From: Rhodopirellula baltica
GTDB taxonomy: Bacteria; Planctomycetota; Planctomycetia; Pirellulales; Pirellulaceae
Length of the DNA stretch: 64,000 bases
Direction of reading: 5' to 3'
Assembly (NCBI GenBank): GCA_002901265.1
Contig: PPHI01000063.1
Location: forward strand, 118,759 to 182,758
Part shown: in pieces, positions 53,201 to 61,951 of the stretch
How positions within the stretch are numbered: position 1 is the first letter of the stretch
Layout: every line of letters begins with the position of its first letter
Notes under the pieces: model-generated
Told to the model about the DNA's origin: nothing
Database searches by the model: none
Seen by the model: the letters and a program-made list of their open reading frames with translations, nothing else
Translations under genes and position numbers: made by a program

Positions 53201-56200
53201 TCGCATGGTGGCCGTGGAACTGAGAAAGGGGCAAAAGCTAAACCTCAATCGTCAGCTCGGAAACGGGCAAAACGATAACCCATCGAACACAAATATCTCG
53301 ATGCGTTATCCCGCGCTGAACCAGACTGATGACTATCTAGAAACCGAAGTTCAACAAATTGCCGGAACCGCAAACGCCACGCCAAACAACCGTCGTTCCA
53401 ACGAACGCGCTTTCCCACAAGTCGGCGTCGCGAACTCCGATGCGGCCGCTTACAACGCGAACTACAGTCCCCAACACTATCAACAAGCCAATTACGGCTC
53501 GACGGACTTTGACGGCCTCGATACCGATGGCGACGGGATCCTTGATTTCGGTACTCAATTTGACCTCGACAATGACGGAAATCCTGACGAGTACCTAAAG
53601 ATCGCAACTGGCGAAGAACTATTAGCACGACATCTGTATGTGCTGATGTTTACGCTAATCATGGATGCCAATCCAACCTATGACTCAGCAACTCCATACG
53701 ACATCACAAGTACCGAGTTTGTCCCAAACTTCCCCTACCCGAGTCCTGGGCAATTCACAAACATCGAAGCACGCAATCGGTATGTCGCTAGGAAGCTGGC
53801 ACAGTGGGCGGTCAACACAGTCGACTATCGTGATACGAATGTTGCCTGCACACGACTGAGATATGATCCCAATCCGTTCGATGGTTTCGATCCCGTCGTT
53901 GCCGCGCGGAATACCGTCTGGGGAATGGAACGCCCCGAGCTGGAACTCACAGAAGCCATCGCGTTTCATGACAAACGTCTAAAACGCAATCTCCAAGAAA
54001 CCGGGACAGAAGCAGATCAAATCGCGAATGATGAAGATAGTAACCCAAGCGATGCGCTCGAACCTGACTTCGATATGGACCAGTTCCGCATCCCGTTGGC
54101 ATCTGGGTACATCGAACTGCACTCGTTGCGCGACCCTGTTAGCGGTGGTTACCTAACGGCAAACCCTCCATACATCCCAGCGAATACCCGATCCGGCACC
54201 GCTCAGGAAAGTCTTCCGCGAGAGCTCTATACCAACGGACGGCTTGATCTCGGACGGATTGCCGGCGGGATCGTGACCGTGGGCGGAACGAACATCGACC
54301 TACGTTCGCCAGTCTGGCGAATCGCGGTTAGCGAACCGACTGGCAACGACCACGAGAAAAGCACCCGCTGGCTCTTCGACGCGGAACGCATCCATCATCT
54401 GGGTACTTCCGCTGGTTCAGGCCGAGGCCAAATCGAGGAAGTACGGTACCTACGGTCGCTAAACCCAGGTGATTGGACAAGTCCGGCAGACATCGACACA
54501 GCACTGACGGACGCCAGAGATCTATGGCGAGAAGGCCAAAAGTACAGCGCTGAGATTTCGAATGTGCCACGACCAGCAATCGCCGGTACCGAAGTCGTTC
54601 GGTTGGCAGACGGAAACTTCGATCCAGACGTTTCTGGCGGAGCAAACCTCCACGACGTGCAACTCGAACGCTTTGTTTGGTTTGCACAGCTTGCTCCCAA
54701 CGACAACTCCGCGCCAAACGGATTGGAAATCCTCCGCAACATTCGCGGTGGTGGGATGCGGCTAAACAATGTGTACTTCAATCGGCTAGACCGCCAAGCA
54801 CCAAACGATACCACGCTTGCGATCAACGCAACGCCACAATTGGCGCCGGGCGGATATGCGGTCGTGGGGCCCCGTGCATCAACGATCCTCGGGCAAACAT
54901 CGGACTCGAATATCCTTTCTTCGCCGATGTACGAGTACCACCCGGTGAACCAGCGTTTCGAGTTTGCATTAATGGGTGCTGGTCAATTTCGACTGAACTA
55001 CTTCGGGTTAAACGGCACAAACCCGCTGACGCCACGCTACATCGCTGACAACGCCAACGCGTACCATGTGAAGCATGTCCTGCCGCTCATTTGCGAGTCT
55101 TTGATGCCTCATGAAACAGGTGCAACGGGAACAATTGCGGCGGGTTGGAATACGTACCTTTCCAACAACGCCGGACGCACCGTTGACATGGGATTCAACA
55201 TCAGCGCCCCGCTGCCTGGACCGCTGTATTACCCAGCACCTACCGAGTCGATTTTGCCGACCTACCCGCTTACCGATGGCTACGCGGACTACGACGGGAC
55301 AATGGGAGCAGATCCTGCACCACCGCCAACGAATGGGAGCCATCCAGATGTCCCGTTCGACCACACAGGTGTTGATCTCGATGGTAATGGTTCAATCACC
55401 ATCGACGAAATGCGTCCGATGCGAAGCAACACCTATGACATCGAGGACACCGCTGGCAACACGCGAACAGTGTTCTGGAACTCGATCGGAACTCACCAAG
55501 AAGTTCGCACCGTGTTCCTGCAACGCTTGGCGGATCCAACCAAGCCGTGGCATGCAATCGACAACCCGTATTTGACGGAAGACTTCATACCGATCGACCT
55601 CACCACCTACAACGGCGAAGCCGACCCGACGGAGCAAGTTGATCGTGACGGCAATGGAATGCTAGATGACAACTTCGTCGCTGATCAGGGGCGGGTTGTT
55701 GCAGGTGGACTTGTCAACGGGACGCTTTTCGATGGAACCGATTTCACGCCACGATTGGCTTTCGATTCTCGCAGGAAAATTCCAGCGGTACAAAAAGATC
55801 GTGTTTCAACCCAACTGGTTCGCTCCGTTGGAGCAGCGGACGCGTTGGGGAATTACTCGCGATTCGAGATGGTGCAACGCTCTCCGTATAGTTCCACCTT
55901 CAGCGTGCTTCGATCGCAGGCAGTCGTTCCTGGCACTGCGTATTGGAAGTACCAAATCGGCTCGATGTGGCCGGATCAGAACTTCACGGAAACGGGCGAA
56001 AAAACGGCCCGTTCAATTGACACGACCTTTGACCTCAGTGATCCAGGTAGCACAGGATTTCCCAATCTAACATTCGACAATCCGACAAGCCAATTTCGCC
56101 AGACTCTAGGATTTGTGAACCGCGAATACGGTTACCCGATTCGTTCGGATGGACAGTTCATCTCTGTAACCCAGTCGGGTGTGCCGCTAATTGATCCGGC

Positions 56201-57914
56201 GTATCTCAGCACCGATATCAACGGAGCATTCGATTTCCAGGTTGGGCAACCTCAAGGAGTTATCTCAAGCTCACTGCCTTGGCTGAACAGAGAGTTCCAG
56301 TCTCCGATGGAACTGATGAATGTGCCCGCGACTTCGCGGACGGGGCTGCTGCCAACGTTCACACTTGGCACGCGTTACATTCCGGCACAGACTCGCGAAC
56401 TTCCAGACAACTTCGGACACTTGCTTGGGTTTGACCGTGGATTTAACTTCCCCGGTCCAGACGCAAACGGCAACAGCATCGACGATGATGCCGAAACCAG
56501 CAGCGGCCCACGATATCTCTTGGGAACCAGCCAGGACCAAGACAACTACCGGTTCGAATCGGACGTCGCAAAGTTCTCGGGACGGACCGCAGGCTTCGAA
56601 CAGATCTTTGACTTTGTTGATACTGGTCCGGTTTATTTCGATAGCCAGCGATGGATCGATCCTAAGAAGGTCATTCACCGGACTGATGCGCAGATCACTG
56701 GTGGGTCAGCAGTTTTCCAGACTCGCGCGAGCTACTTCAATCGTGTCGTGACTACACTGCAGCCACCCTATAACTACATCAGCAAGCATCGCTCTCCCGG
56801 CAAGGTGAACCTCAACACCACACCGGACTATGTGAGCAAAGGCCCTGGCTTTACGATCCCCAATTCATTCCTTGACCAGGGAGAGTCGCCTGAGCAGCCT
56901 CAAAATGCCCCCGCGGCACCTGTCTATCTGTCGTTCAATCCAAATAACGACAATGTCGATGAGGATGGCTTCACGTTGGAATTCCGCAACTCGAATTTGT
57001 ACGCGAACGGATCCGTCTACCGAGCATTGAATTGGGGAAGTTCAACTCCGTACGAACTTGATACCTATTACGGATCACCCTCGACCTTAGGCGAAAACAA
57101 CGAGTACGAGCGATCGGTCGATACGAGTTTCGGCCATTCCTTTAAAGCATTCATTGAAAGCCGTCGCGGTTATTCAAACTCCGCACGCGGGACTACCGAA
57201 CTAGGGAACATCAACCTCGATTGGAGATATCCGACCAGGTTCGCAGGTGTCTTTGCACCAGCGCGTTCCGCAACTCTTGGTAGCGTCCAGCGATTCATGC
57301 GGCAAGAAGATGAAACAGGACGTGGCGTTCATCGCCGAACTCAGGATATGGGACTACTACGTCCACACCCTGACTTTAACATGCGTCTGATCACAAATGC
57401 GAACCGCACCCTTCACCAAGACGAGACAGCCGGAGCGACGACGCCGTACCAACTGCTCGTAGAAACGGACGCAACCGAGGCTGCGATCAACAACAGCGAT
57501 GGTAGTGTAAACCTTGCTGATCCGGCGTCCTTCGCAGAGGCGAATGCCGACGCTAGCGTTGGTACGCTTTCCATGTCGATGCTTCGAAGTCGATTGTTCG
57601 AGCGTCCGCAAGCGGAACTGCACGAAAGCTATCGTGGCTTGGACCGCGATTCTTACTTCAAGTATCAGGAAGCCTCACGGCTTGCCAACCTAACCTCTTC
57701 ACACAGCAATGTATTTGTCGTGCGAATGACGGCTAGCTATTTCGTTGTTGACCCAACAACAGGTGCACTCAATGAGGAGTACACCAATAGCACTGGCGAA
57801 CCACTTCGGCGTAAGAATACCTACGTGATTGATCGTTCGATCCCAGTCGGATTCCTCCCTGGTCGGCCGTCTAACTCATTGAACACCATTATCTATTCGG
57901 AGGTGCAGCAATGA
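50277..57914 (+). CDS. Giant GspK/PilX-like prepilin-type protein with acidic Ca2+-loop repeats
   Basis: 2545 residues. Leader MSMNPHNKRSG, then the hydrophobic helix IVLLIVLGMLSLFTVLVVSF with no Glu5, as in GspK. Two segments, LIEDMDGKVNLNYHG (about 620) and KHRSPGKVNLNTTPD (about 2175), resemble the GxxNLNt motif of GspK. Acidic DxDxDG-type loops recur: DDDGDGVVDNA (about 303), DLNGDGIPFDG (520), DVDNDGDGLPDS (578), DTDGDGILDFG (1082), DLDNDGNPDEY (1098), DLDGNGSITIDEM (EF-hand-like, 1700), DRDGNGMLDDN (1788) and DANGNSIDDDAE (2061). No other known domain was recognised. GspK has about 320 residues and caps the pseudopilus tip. Codon use and GC are like the neighbours. The 3' end overlaps the next gene (ATGA). 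Confidence 0.78.
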   Translation: MSMNPHNKRSGIVLLIVLGMLSLFTVLVVSFVVFSSQMARTSAVNKLQKESEIPIDEAMTSIITKVISGTTNPRSALLGESLLEDLYGIDGLQLRVGHRRGAVTRTNLPLTPTIPGGMLLLPRSASGIPETTLFKFPTNLVQWFDDGATVLAASPGAQELSPVSTDQFHVQVRPDLDDVFAGRLVTFDAGPLAGVTFRVIRSFGNRMGEPPTARDANPEPRIFNTPAFQLPALTHADYNNASLYTVEEYNLSGCLVVDLSELESETVVVDSRSRSVYEIADLYPNALLYSPGPDGLPGVAYVDDDGDGVVDNASEYGWPSSDDYGYRFKVNGVPFNGRGKNPTALTGLLAANPLGAPVQVDLAADAELTLNPSLVPPTTRAGNAGGIGFLPEPDEQWDGAGLENLWLAWQPSDHRRVYNSTIYGGANAADLNRNLGSNVIPSFHRPSVVNYLMNAPIYLPGEDPTTAPTRTFFTIRNSPVFSTPEEDHRRLAYLVQRLRRAVPRPLNFSHFAFTNTNSDLNGDGIPFDGAPGFSGSNNVPILNLPIDLSRDISTAAGFQAVANDIERLAVWLVNGPWDVDNDGDGLPDSIWIDPGLSNVKAPDGTLIRPLVALLIEDMDGKVNLNYHGSYSHLAELTLVDGPIDTDGTGTPTARRLYNGANSFLSAATALDSFGFGGGIGPAEVNFLHLFSGIDPTANLPGSYPNTYNGALNVSQIALSQQRRQQLSLAFTARPIPWMSFDNVFTQRPADGTMGVLRSTYGNVLNLRYGGKLYDFLGNQVASYPAASETKFPAAGDYNAAGTLTSLMSRIPFPSRTPIGVVGTPTVPTVPYTNPGDAFNQYSPAGRPMDMAGVSKTRKSFSGHQQFSNPIVSNDVANQPYEFGSTEAYDDDAPFTAAEYIDFIEKGPLNGRLSELLSDAVTRNKAIRNLIATESRSLESPELPGESSFLQLLGSKLVLPGASSQIQLGFQQSHIDRMVAVELRKGQKLNLNRQLGNGQNDNPSNTNISMRYPALNQTDDYLETEVQQIAGTANATPNNRRSNERAFPQVGVANSDAAAYNANYSPQHYQQANYGSTDFDGLDTDGDGILDFGTQFDLDNDGNPDEYLKIATGEELLARHLYVLMFTLIMDANPTYDSATPYDITSTEFVPNFPYPSPGQFTNIEARNRYVARKLAQWAVNTVDYRDTNVACTRLRYDPNPFDGFDPVVAARNTVWGMERPELELTEAIAFHDKRLKRNLQETGTEADQIANDEDSNPSDALEPDFDMDQFRIPLASGYIELHSLRDPVSGGYLTANPPYIPANTRSGTAQESLPRELYTNGRLDLGRIAGGIVTVGGTNIDLRSPVWRIAVSEPTGNDHEKSTRWLFDAERIHHLGTSAGSGRGQIEEVRYLRSLNPGDWTSPADIDTALTDARDLWREGQKYSAEISNVPRPAIAGTEVVRLADGNFDPDVSGGANLHDVQLERFVWFAQLAPNDNSAPNGLEILRNIRGGGMRLNNVYFNRLDRQAPNDTTLAINATPQLAPGGYAVVGPRASTILGQTSDSNILSSPMYEYHPVNQRFEFALMGAGQFRLNYFGLNGTNPLTPRYIADNANAYHVKHVLPLICESLMPHETGATGTIAAGWNTYLSNNAGRTVDMGFNISAPLPGPLYYPAPTESILPTYPLTDGYADYDGTMGADPAPPPTNGSHPDVPFDHTGVDLDGNGSITIDEMRPMRSNTYDIEDTAGNTRTVFWNSIGTHQEVRTVFLQRLADPTKPWHAIDNPYLTEDFIPIDLTTYNGEADPTEQVDRDGNGMLDDNFVADQGRVVAGGLVNGTLFDGTDFTPRLAFDSRRKIPAVQKDRVSTQLVRSVGAADALGNYSRFEMVQRSPYSSTFSVLRSQAVVPGTAYWKYQIGSMWPDQNFTETGEKTARSIDTTFDLSDPGSTGFPNLTFDNPTSQFRQTLGFVNREYGYPIRSDGQFISVTQSGVPLIDPAYLSTDINGAFDFQVGQPQGVISSSLPWLNREFQSPMELMNVPATSRTGLLPTFTLGTRYIPAQTRELPDNFGHLLGFDRGFNFPGPDANGNSIDDDAETSSGPRYLLGTSQDQDNYRFESDVAKFSGRTAGFEQIFDFVDTGPVYFDSQRWIDPKKVIHRTDAQITGGSAVFQTRASYFNRVVTTLQPPYNYISKHRSPGKVNLNTTPDYVSKGPGFTIPNSFLDQGESPEQPQNAPAAPVYLSFNPNNDNVDEDGFTLEFRNSNLYANGSVYRALNWGSSTPYELDTYYGSPSTLGENNEYERSVDTSFGHSFKAFIESRRGYSNSARGTTELGNINLDWRYPTRFAGVFAPARSATLGSVQRFMRQEDETGRGVHRRTQDMGLLRPHPDFNMRLITNANRTLHQDETAGATTPYQLLVETDATEAAINNSDGSVNLADPASFAEANADASVGTLSMSMLRSRLFERPQAELHESYRGLDRDSYFKYQEASRLANLTSSHSNVFVVRMTASYFVVDPTTGALNEEYTNSTGEPLRRKNTYVIDRSIPVGFLPGRPSNSLNTIIYSEVQQ

Positions 57915-60451
57915 GAAAGCGACACCTAGGCTTTACGATTATCGAAGTTCTGATCGCGTTGGCGGCCGCTCTGTTGCTAATGCTCGGATTGACAAAGGCC
58001 TACAGCTTGCTTGGCAATCGTATTACGCAACGTCAAGCACAGCTAGATTTGTCAAGTCGACTTCGTGATGTTGCGGTACGTCTTCGGAATGAACTCGAAC
58101 TGGCAACCTGTCGAATGAAGCCCCCGGCACGCGCTGCCGATGGAGAAGGCTATTTTGTTTATCACGAAGGGCCCTTTACCTCTGCAACGACGGCGCTCGG
58201 AAGCACCTCAAACCCGCCACCGCGAGACCCCGAGTTTTTTCGCGATTCCTTCGTTGGCGACATCGACGACTACCTAGCTTTCACGACCCGTGCGAAAAAG
58301 GGTAGTCCGTTCGTCGGCTTCATCCCCCGCGGGGTTCTTGAAGCACACCGCTTTGCGTCCAATCCTCCAGGGTATGTAAGGACTGGTGTGAACCACCGAC
58401 AAGCAACCGAATTAGTACCGTTCTATTCAGAGGTTGCGGAAATCGCGTATTGGCTATCCCCGAGATATCGTCGAGATACAGATGGGACATTGACATACAA
58501 CTCGGACACCGCTTCGACGGGTCAACCGAATATGATTGACCGGAACGAAGATTTGTTACCGGATCGGATGGACCTGCACCGGAGAGTGCTTTTGGTGCGT
58601 CCAGATCTAAACATGACACCCAATGAGATGTTCACTGCGAACGTCGTCAGCGGGTCTGGTGTGAACTTTACGTTAGAAGCTAGCGTCGCAGATGTTCCAA
58701 CGATCCCATTCCTCACACGTAACAGCAATGGTGACGTACTTATTGTTCCGTTGACACAATTGGCTGGTAACTTCAGTTTTTACCCAAGCTTTAGTGCCAA
58801 CGCTCCAGTGAGCGGGAATGGGAATATCATCGCGCCCGGAAACTGGTGGGACACCACAGATACCAATGCGGGCAATTACGATTCTCCAGCATGGCTGACT
58901 GGACTCGCTCGCGTTCAACAGGTAATGGACCTATCGATTCGACGCGTAACAAATGATTGGAGCACAGCAGCAGGAAGCCGAACCACGGCAATGGCTGGGG
59001 CAAACCATTTTGGAATGCCGAGTGCGATCATCGCAGCCAACTCACTCGGAGAACTGACTCGGCCTGAAAACCGATTTGGCTTCGTCCGAATCCCAGCCCC
59101 CATTTACAGTGGTCTACCGGGATCATCAATGGCTCAATTGGCGTTGTGCCCACCGCATCGCTATCTGATCAATCATTTTACGTCGACACCGATGCCTCCA
59201 ACAGGCGTAACAGCAACGGACTATTTCAACGGACCACCCTGGCCGGTGACCTATCCAGCGCAAGCCGATGACGCCAGGCTCGATGGGACGACCACGACGG
59301 CTAATTTCGAAAATCCGTTCGGAAAGTTCACTCTGTCTACGTTTCTTCGTCCAGAGTTCGCACTCGCGGACCGAATCGCTGACCATCGTGCTTGGGTAAG
59401 TGCTGCTCCGATCTTGCCGACGACTTCACTTCCACGTGCCTCCATCAACCGTGGCGGTTCCGACATTGTGGCGACGGATGTTGTCGGGTTTGATGTTCGC
59501 GCTTTCGACCCTTACGCCCCACAGATGGTTTGGGAAGGCCTGGACCAACAACCCGGTATTGCGGGTGACGACGATGGAGATGGTGCCTCTCCCGATGCGG
59601 CTCGCCCAGCTACGAGTGGTGTGATCGAGGTCGACGAATTAGGAGCCCCAGGATCCGATGACGAAGTTGCGAACGTCGACAGCTTCCGGATCGCGGAAGC
59701 CTTGGTCGATAATGGAACTCGACTTGTCGACGGAAGTTATGATTTCGGAGCCAACGCACGGTCACGATTTGGAGTGGTAAGCCGCGGTAATTTCGTTGAC
59801 TTAAATTACCTCCGGCTCGCTGGAGGACCGATGCAGGGACTAATTCAATTTAGTACCGGAAACACGGCCGCTCTATCACTCGATAACTTGGGGCAGTTTG
59901 AAAGTCCTTTCAGTGGAGTCCAAATCCGGACGCCCATGCCCGCCTTTGTGCCGTTTCCTGACACATGGCAATCGAGCGGACGGTTCATTTTGAACTCTAG
60001 TGGTGCGGCTGTGATCTCATCCTTTTACCAACCTGTCTATGACACCTGGACTGACTCCTACTCGTCGGACCTGTTCGACCAAGAGGGGTTTGTGGGAATC
60101 GGATCGTTCACTCAGGAACCGTTAAATGCTGGCGGAGCGATCGCCGGGGCGTTCACTGAACGGCGCGTGCCACAAATGAACGTTTCTCAGCAACCCTCAA
60201 CGGCCAATATGGCATCGAGTAGCAACGTCTTGGCTTCGCGGCGGTGGACGACTCAAAGTAGTTCAGTCTTGCGAACCGGCGACTTTGATGCCGTTGCCGA
60301 AGGACGCCATACATTGTCGCCAACGAGTAGCCACCCTTTCGATCTTGATCCACCTATTTCAGTTCCTCTGCGGGCCATTCAAGTGACTATCCGCTTGAAC
60401 GACTTCTCTGCCGAGACGATCCGGCAGCAGACGGTGATTCAGGAATTTTAG
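57911..60451 (+). CDS. Prepilin-like protein, GspJ/PulJ-like, enlarged
   Basis: 846 residues. Short leader MRKRHLG, then FTIIEVLIALAAALLLMLGL with Glu5, the GspJ type. The next segment QAQLDLSSRLRDVAVRLRNELELATCRMKP is the usual GspJ continuation. AEIAYWLSPRYRRDTDGTLTY lies near 180 and corresponds to the GspJ segment that reads VxYxL. An acidic loop GDDDGDGASPDAA occurs near 555. The rest is a large domain of unknown fold, four times the usual GspJ (about 200). Its start overlaps the stop of the giant gene by four bases. Confidence 0.83.
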   Translation: MRKRHLGFTIIEVLIALAAALLLMLGLTKAYSLLGNRITQRQAQLDLSSRLRDVAVRLRNELELATCRMKPPARAADGEGYFVYHEGPFTSATTALGSTSNPPPRDPEFFRDSFVGDIDDYLAFTTRAKKGSPFVGFIPRGVLEAHRFASNPPGYVRTGVNHRQATELVPFYSEVAEIAYWLSPRYRRDTDGTLTYNSDTASTGQPNMIDRNEDLLPDRMDLHRRVLLVRPDLNMTPNEMFTANVVSGSGVNFTLEASVADVPTIPFLTRNSNGDVLIVPLTQLAGNFSFYPSFSANAPVSGNGNIIAPGNWWDTTDTNAGNYDSPAWLTGLARVQQVMDLSIRRVTNDWSTAAGSRTTAMAGANHFGMPSAIIAANSLGELTRPENRFGFVRIPAPIYSGLPGSSMAQLALCPPHRYLINHFTSTPMPPTGVTATDYFNGPPWPVTYPAQADDARLDGTTTTANFENPFGKFTLSTFLRPEFALADRIADHRAWVSAAPILPTTSLPRASINRGGSDIVATDVVGFDVRAFDPYAPQMVWEGLDQQPGIAGDDDGDGASPDAARPATSGVIEVDELGAPGSDDEVANVDSFRIAEALVDNGTRLVDGSYDFGANARSRFGVVSRGNFVDLNYLRLAGGPMQGLIQFSTGNTAALSLDNLGQFESPFSGVQIRTPMPAFVPFPDTWQSSGRFILNSSGAAVISSFYQPVYDTWTDSYSSDLFDQEGFVGIGSFTQEPLNAGGAIAGAFTERRVPQMNVSQQPSTANMASSSNVLASRRWTTQSSSVLRTGDFDAVAEGRHTLSPTSSHPFDLDPPISVPLRAIQVTIRLNDFSAETIRQQTVIQEF

Positions 60452-60479
60452 GACGGGTGTTAGTTGCGAGGAACCTCCG

Positions 60480-60938
60480 ATGACGGTACCAAATCCTACG
60501 TCGATGCGCTGGATTCTTGCCACCTCCGCGCTGGTCCTACTCGGTACCCTCGCCCGAGCATCCCAGTTCTCTTACTTCTCGTTTCCGCTCGCCCCACGCG
60601 AGTTGCGGCCCGATGCCTTGCCGCTTCCCGAAGACGCGCAGCCGTTTTGTTTTGACCCTCAAGCCGCGGTCCTGCTAACCACCGGCCCCGACCTCGCCCC
60701 CGGCCGCGCCGGTGAAGACGACGATCTCAACGGCATCGTCGACGACCGAGCCGAAATGGGCGCCGTCCCCAGCGATGATCAATGCATCGCCCCAGCCGAC
60801 CCCGGCTATCGAGACGCCGCCAAGCAACCGCAGTCGATGACCGTCTCCCGAGGCGCGTTCGTCCCCTGCAACGACAACGCCCAACGCTGGCTGACAACCA
60901 ACGGCTGGCGAATCGGTGAGTTGCAAGCCACGGAGTAA
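60480..60938 (+). CDS. Small exported protein with an acidic loop, last gene of the pilin-like run
   Basis: 152 residues from ATG 60480, with GAGGA 6 bases upstream and 28 bases after the previous stop. A hydrophobic signal (MRWILATSALVLLGTLARAS) precedes a Pro-rich region, then GEDDDLNGIVDDRAEMG, which resembles the DxDxNG-type calcium loop of the large pilin-like proteins. Four Cys-containing bits are scattered. It is likely part of the same operon; function unknown. Confidence 0.7.
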   Translation: MTVPNPTSMRWILATSALVLLGTLARASQFSYFSFPLAPRELRPDALPLPEDAQPFCFDPQAAVLLTTGPDLAPGRAGEDDDLNGIVDDRAEMGAVPSDDQCIAPADPGYRDAAKQPQSMTVSRGAFVPCNDNAQRWLTTNGWRIGELQATE

Positions 60939-60967
60939 AAGCAACAAGCCACAGCGAATGAGATGAG

Positions 60968-61790
60968 CCGCATTCGCGATCGCGAGCGGTTGGGTGTTTT
61001 GCCGGAGGTTCGGTTGATGGAGGTGCTGGCTTGGATTGCAAATTGCAAAGTGAACATTGCAAATTGAGAATTGGGGCGAGGATCCAGTAGGCGTCATATC
61101 AGCCGCTTTCGCGATAGCGAGCGGTTAGGTGTTTTCGCGAGGGTTCGAGCGTCGCCGTCGTTCGCGGAGCAAGGTGACTGCAGGGGAACCGACGCTAGCG
61201 CGTTGCGGCTAATAGCATCCACCAGAGCCGATACGCGCTAGCGTCGGTTTCGTGCCGTCGACAACAAAATCAGCCGCATTCGCGATCGCGAGCGGTTAGG
61301 TAAGGTCGCGATGTTCCGAACGTTGCCGTCGTCCCGGAGCAAGGTGACTGCAGGGGAACCGACGCTAGCGCGTTCCGGCTAATGAGGAGCAATCTCTCGT
61401 GATTCGTAGTGGACGAAGCGATGAGTCCCTGGATGCTGGAATCGGCACCAACACCACCACAGCGAATGACATCAGCCGCATTCGCGATAGCGAGCGGTTG
61501 TGTGTTTTCGAGGGTTTCCGAACGTTGCCGTCGTCCCGGTACAGGGTGACTGCTGGGGAACCGACGCTAGCGCGTTGCGGCTAATGAAGAGCAATCTCTC
61601 GTGATTCGTAGTGGACGAAGCGATGAGTCCCTGGACGCTGGAATCGGCACCAACACCAACACAGCGAATTACATCAGCCGCATCCGCGATAGCGAGCGGT
61701 TGGGTGTTTTCGCGAGGTTCAGAGCGTTGCCGTCGCTCACGGAACAGAGTGACTAATGGGAAACCGACGCTAGCGCGTTTCGGCTAATGG
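60968..61790 (+). repeat. REP-like palindromes in an approximately 202-bp tandem arrangement
   Basis: Five copies of the 24-mer CCGCATTCGCGATMGCGAGC plus GGTT lie at 60968, 61103, 61274, 61476 and 61678. They alternate with AACCGACGCTAGCGCGTT at 61187, 61357, 61559 and 61762. The last three are spaced 202-203 bases apart, with the intervening sequence also conserved (for example CAATCTCTCGTGATTCGTAG). At 61187-61252 the second element meets its inverted copy with arms of about 24 bases. The 24-mer can fold as a small hairpin with a GATA loop. Confidence 0.88.
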
Positions 61791-61891
61791 GAACCTGGGA
61801 CCCTACGTCGTGGGCGTTGCGATGAGCCCATGGAAAGTGGAGCCACTAAAAAACAATCCAACGCTTTCACATCGCTTGCAGCTGACGCAGT

Positions 61892-61912
61892 GGCCTGATT
61901 GTTTGTCAGGCC
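61892..61912 (-). terminator. Hairpin downstream of the carotenoid desaturase gene
   Basis: A 7-bp stem GGCCTGA / TCAGGCC with a 7-nt loop, 39 bases past the stop codon on the minus strand. No T run; possible weak terminator. Confidence 0.35.
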
Positions 61913-61951
61913 GGCAGAATCGGGATCGCCTAAAGGCTAGACTCCAGCGTG

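Larger units (their letters stand above)
60939..61951. other. Repeat-filled intergenic region
   Basis: About 1 kb without a gene, largely composed of the REP-like and 202-bp tandem units described below. Short open frames in it are products of the repeats and do not resemble proteins. Confidence 0.6.
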
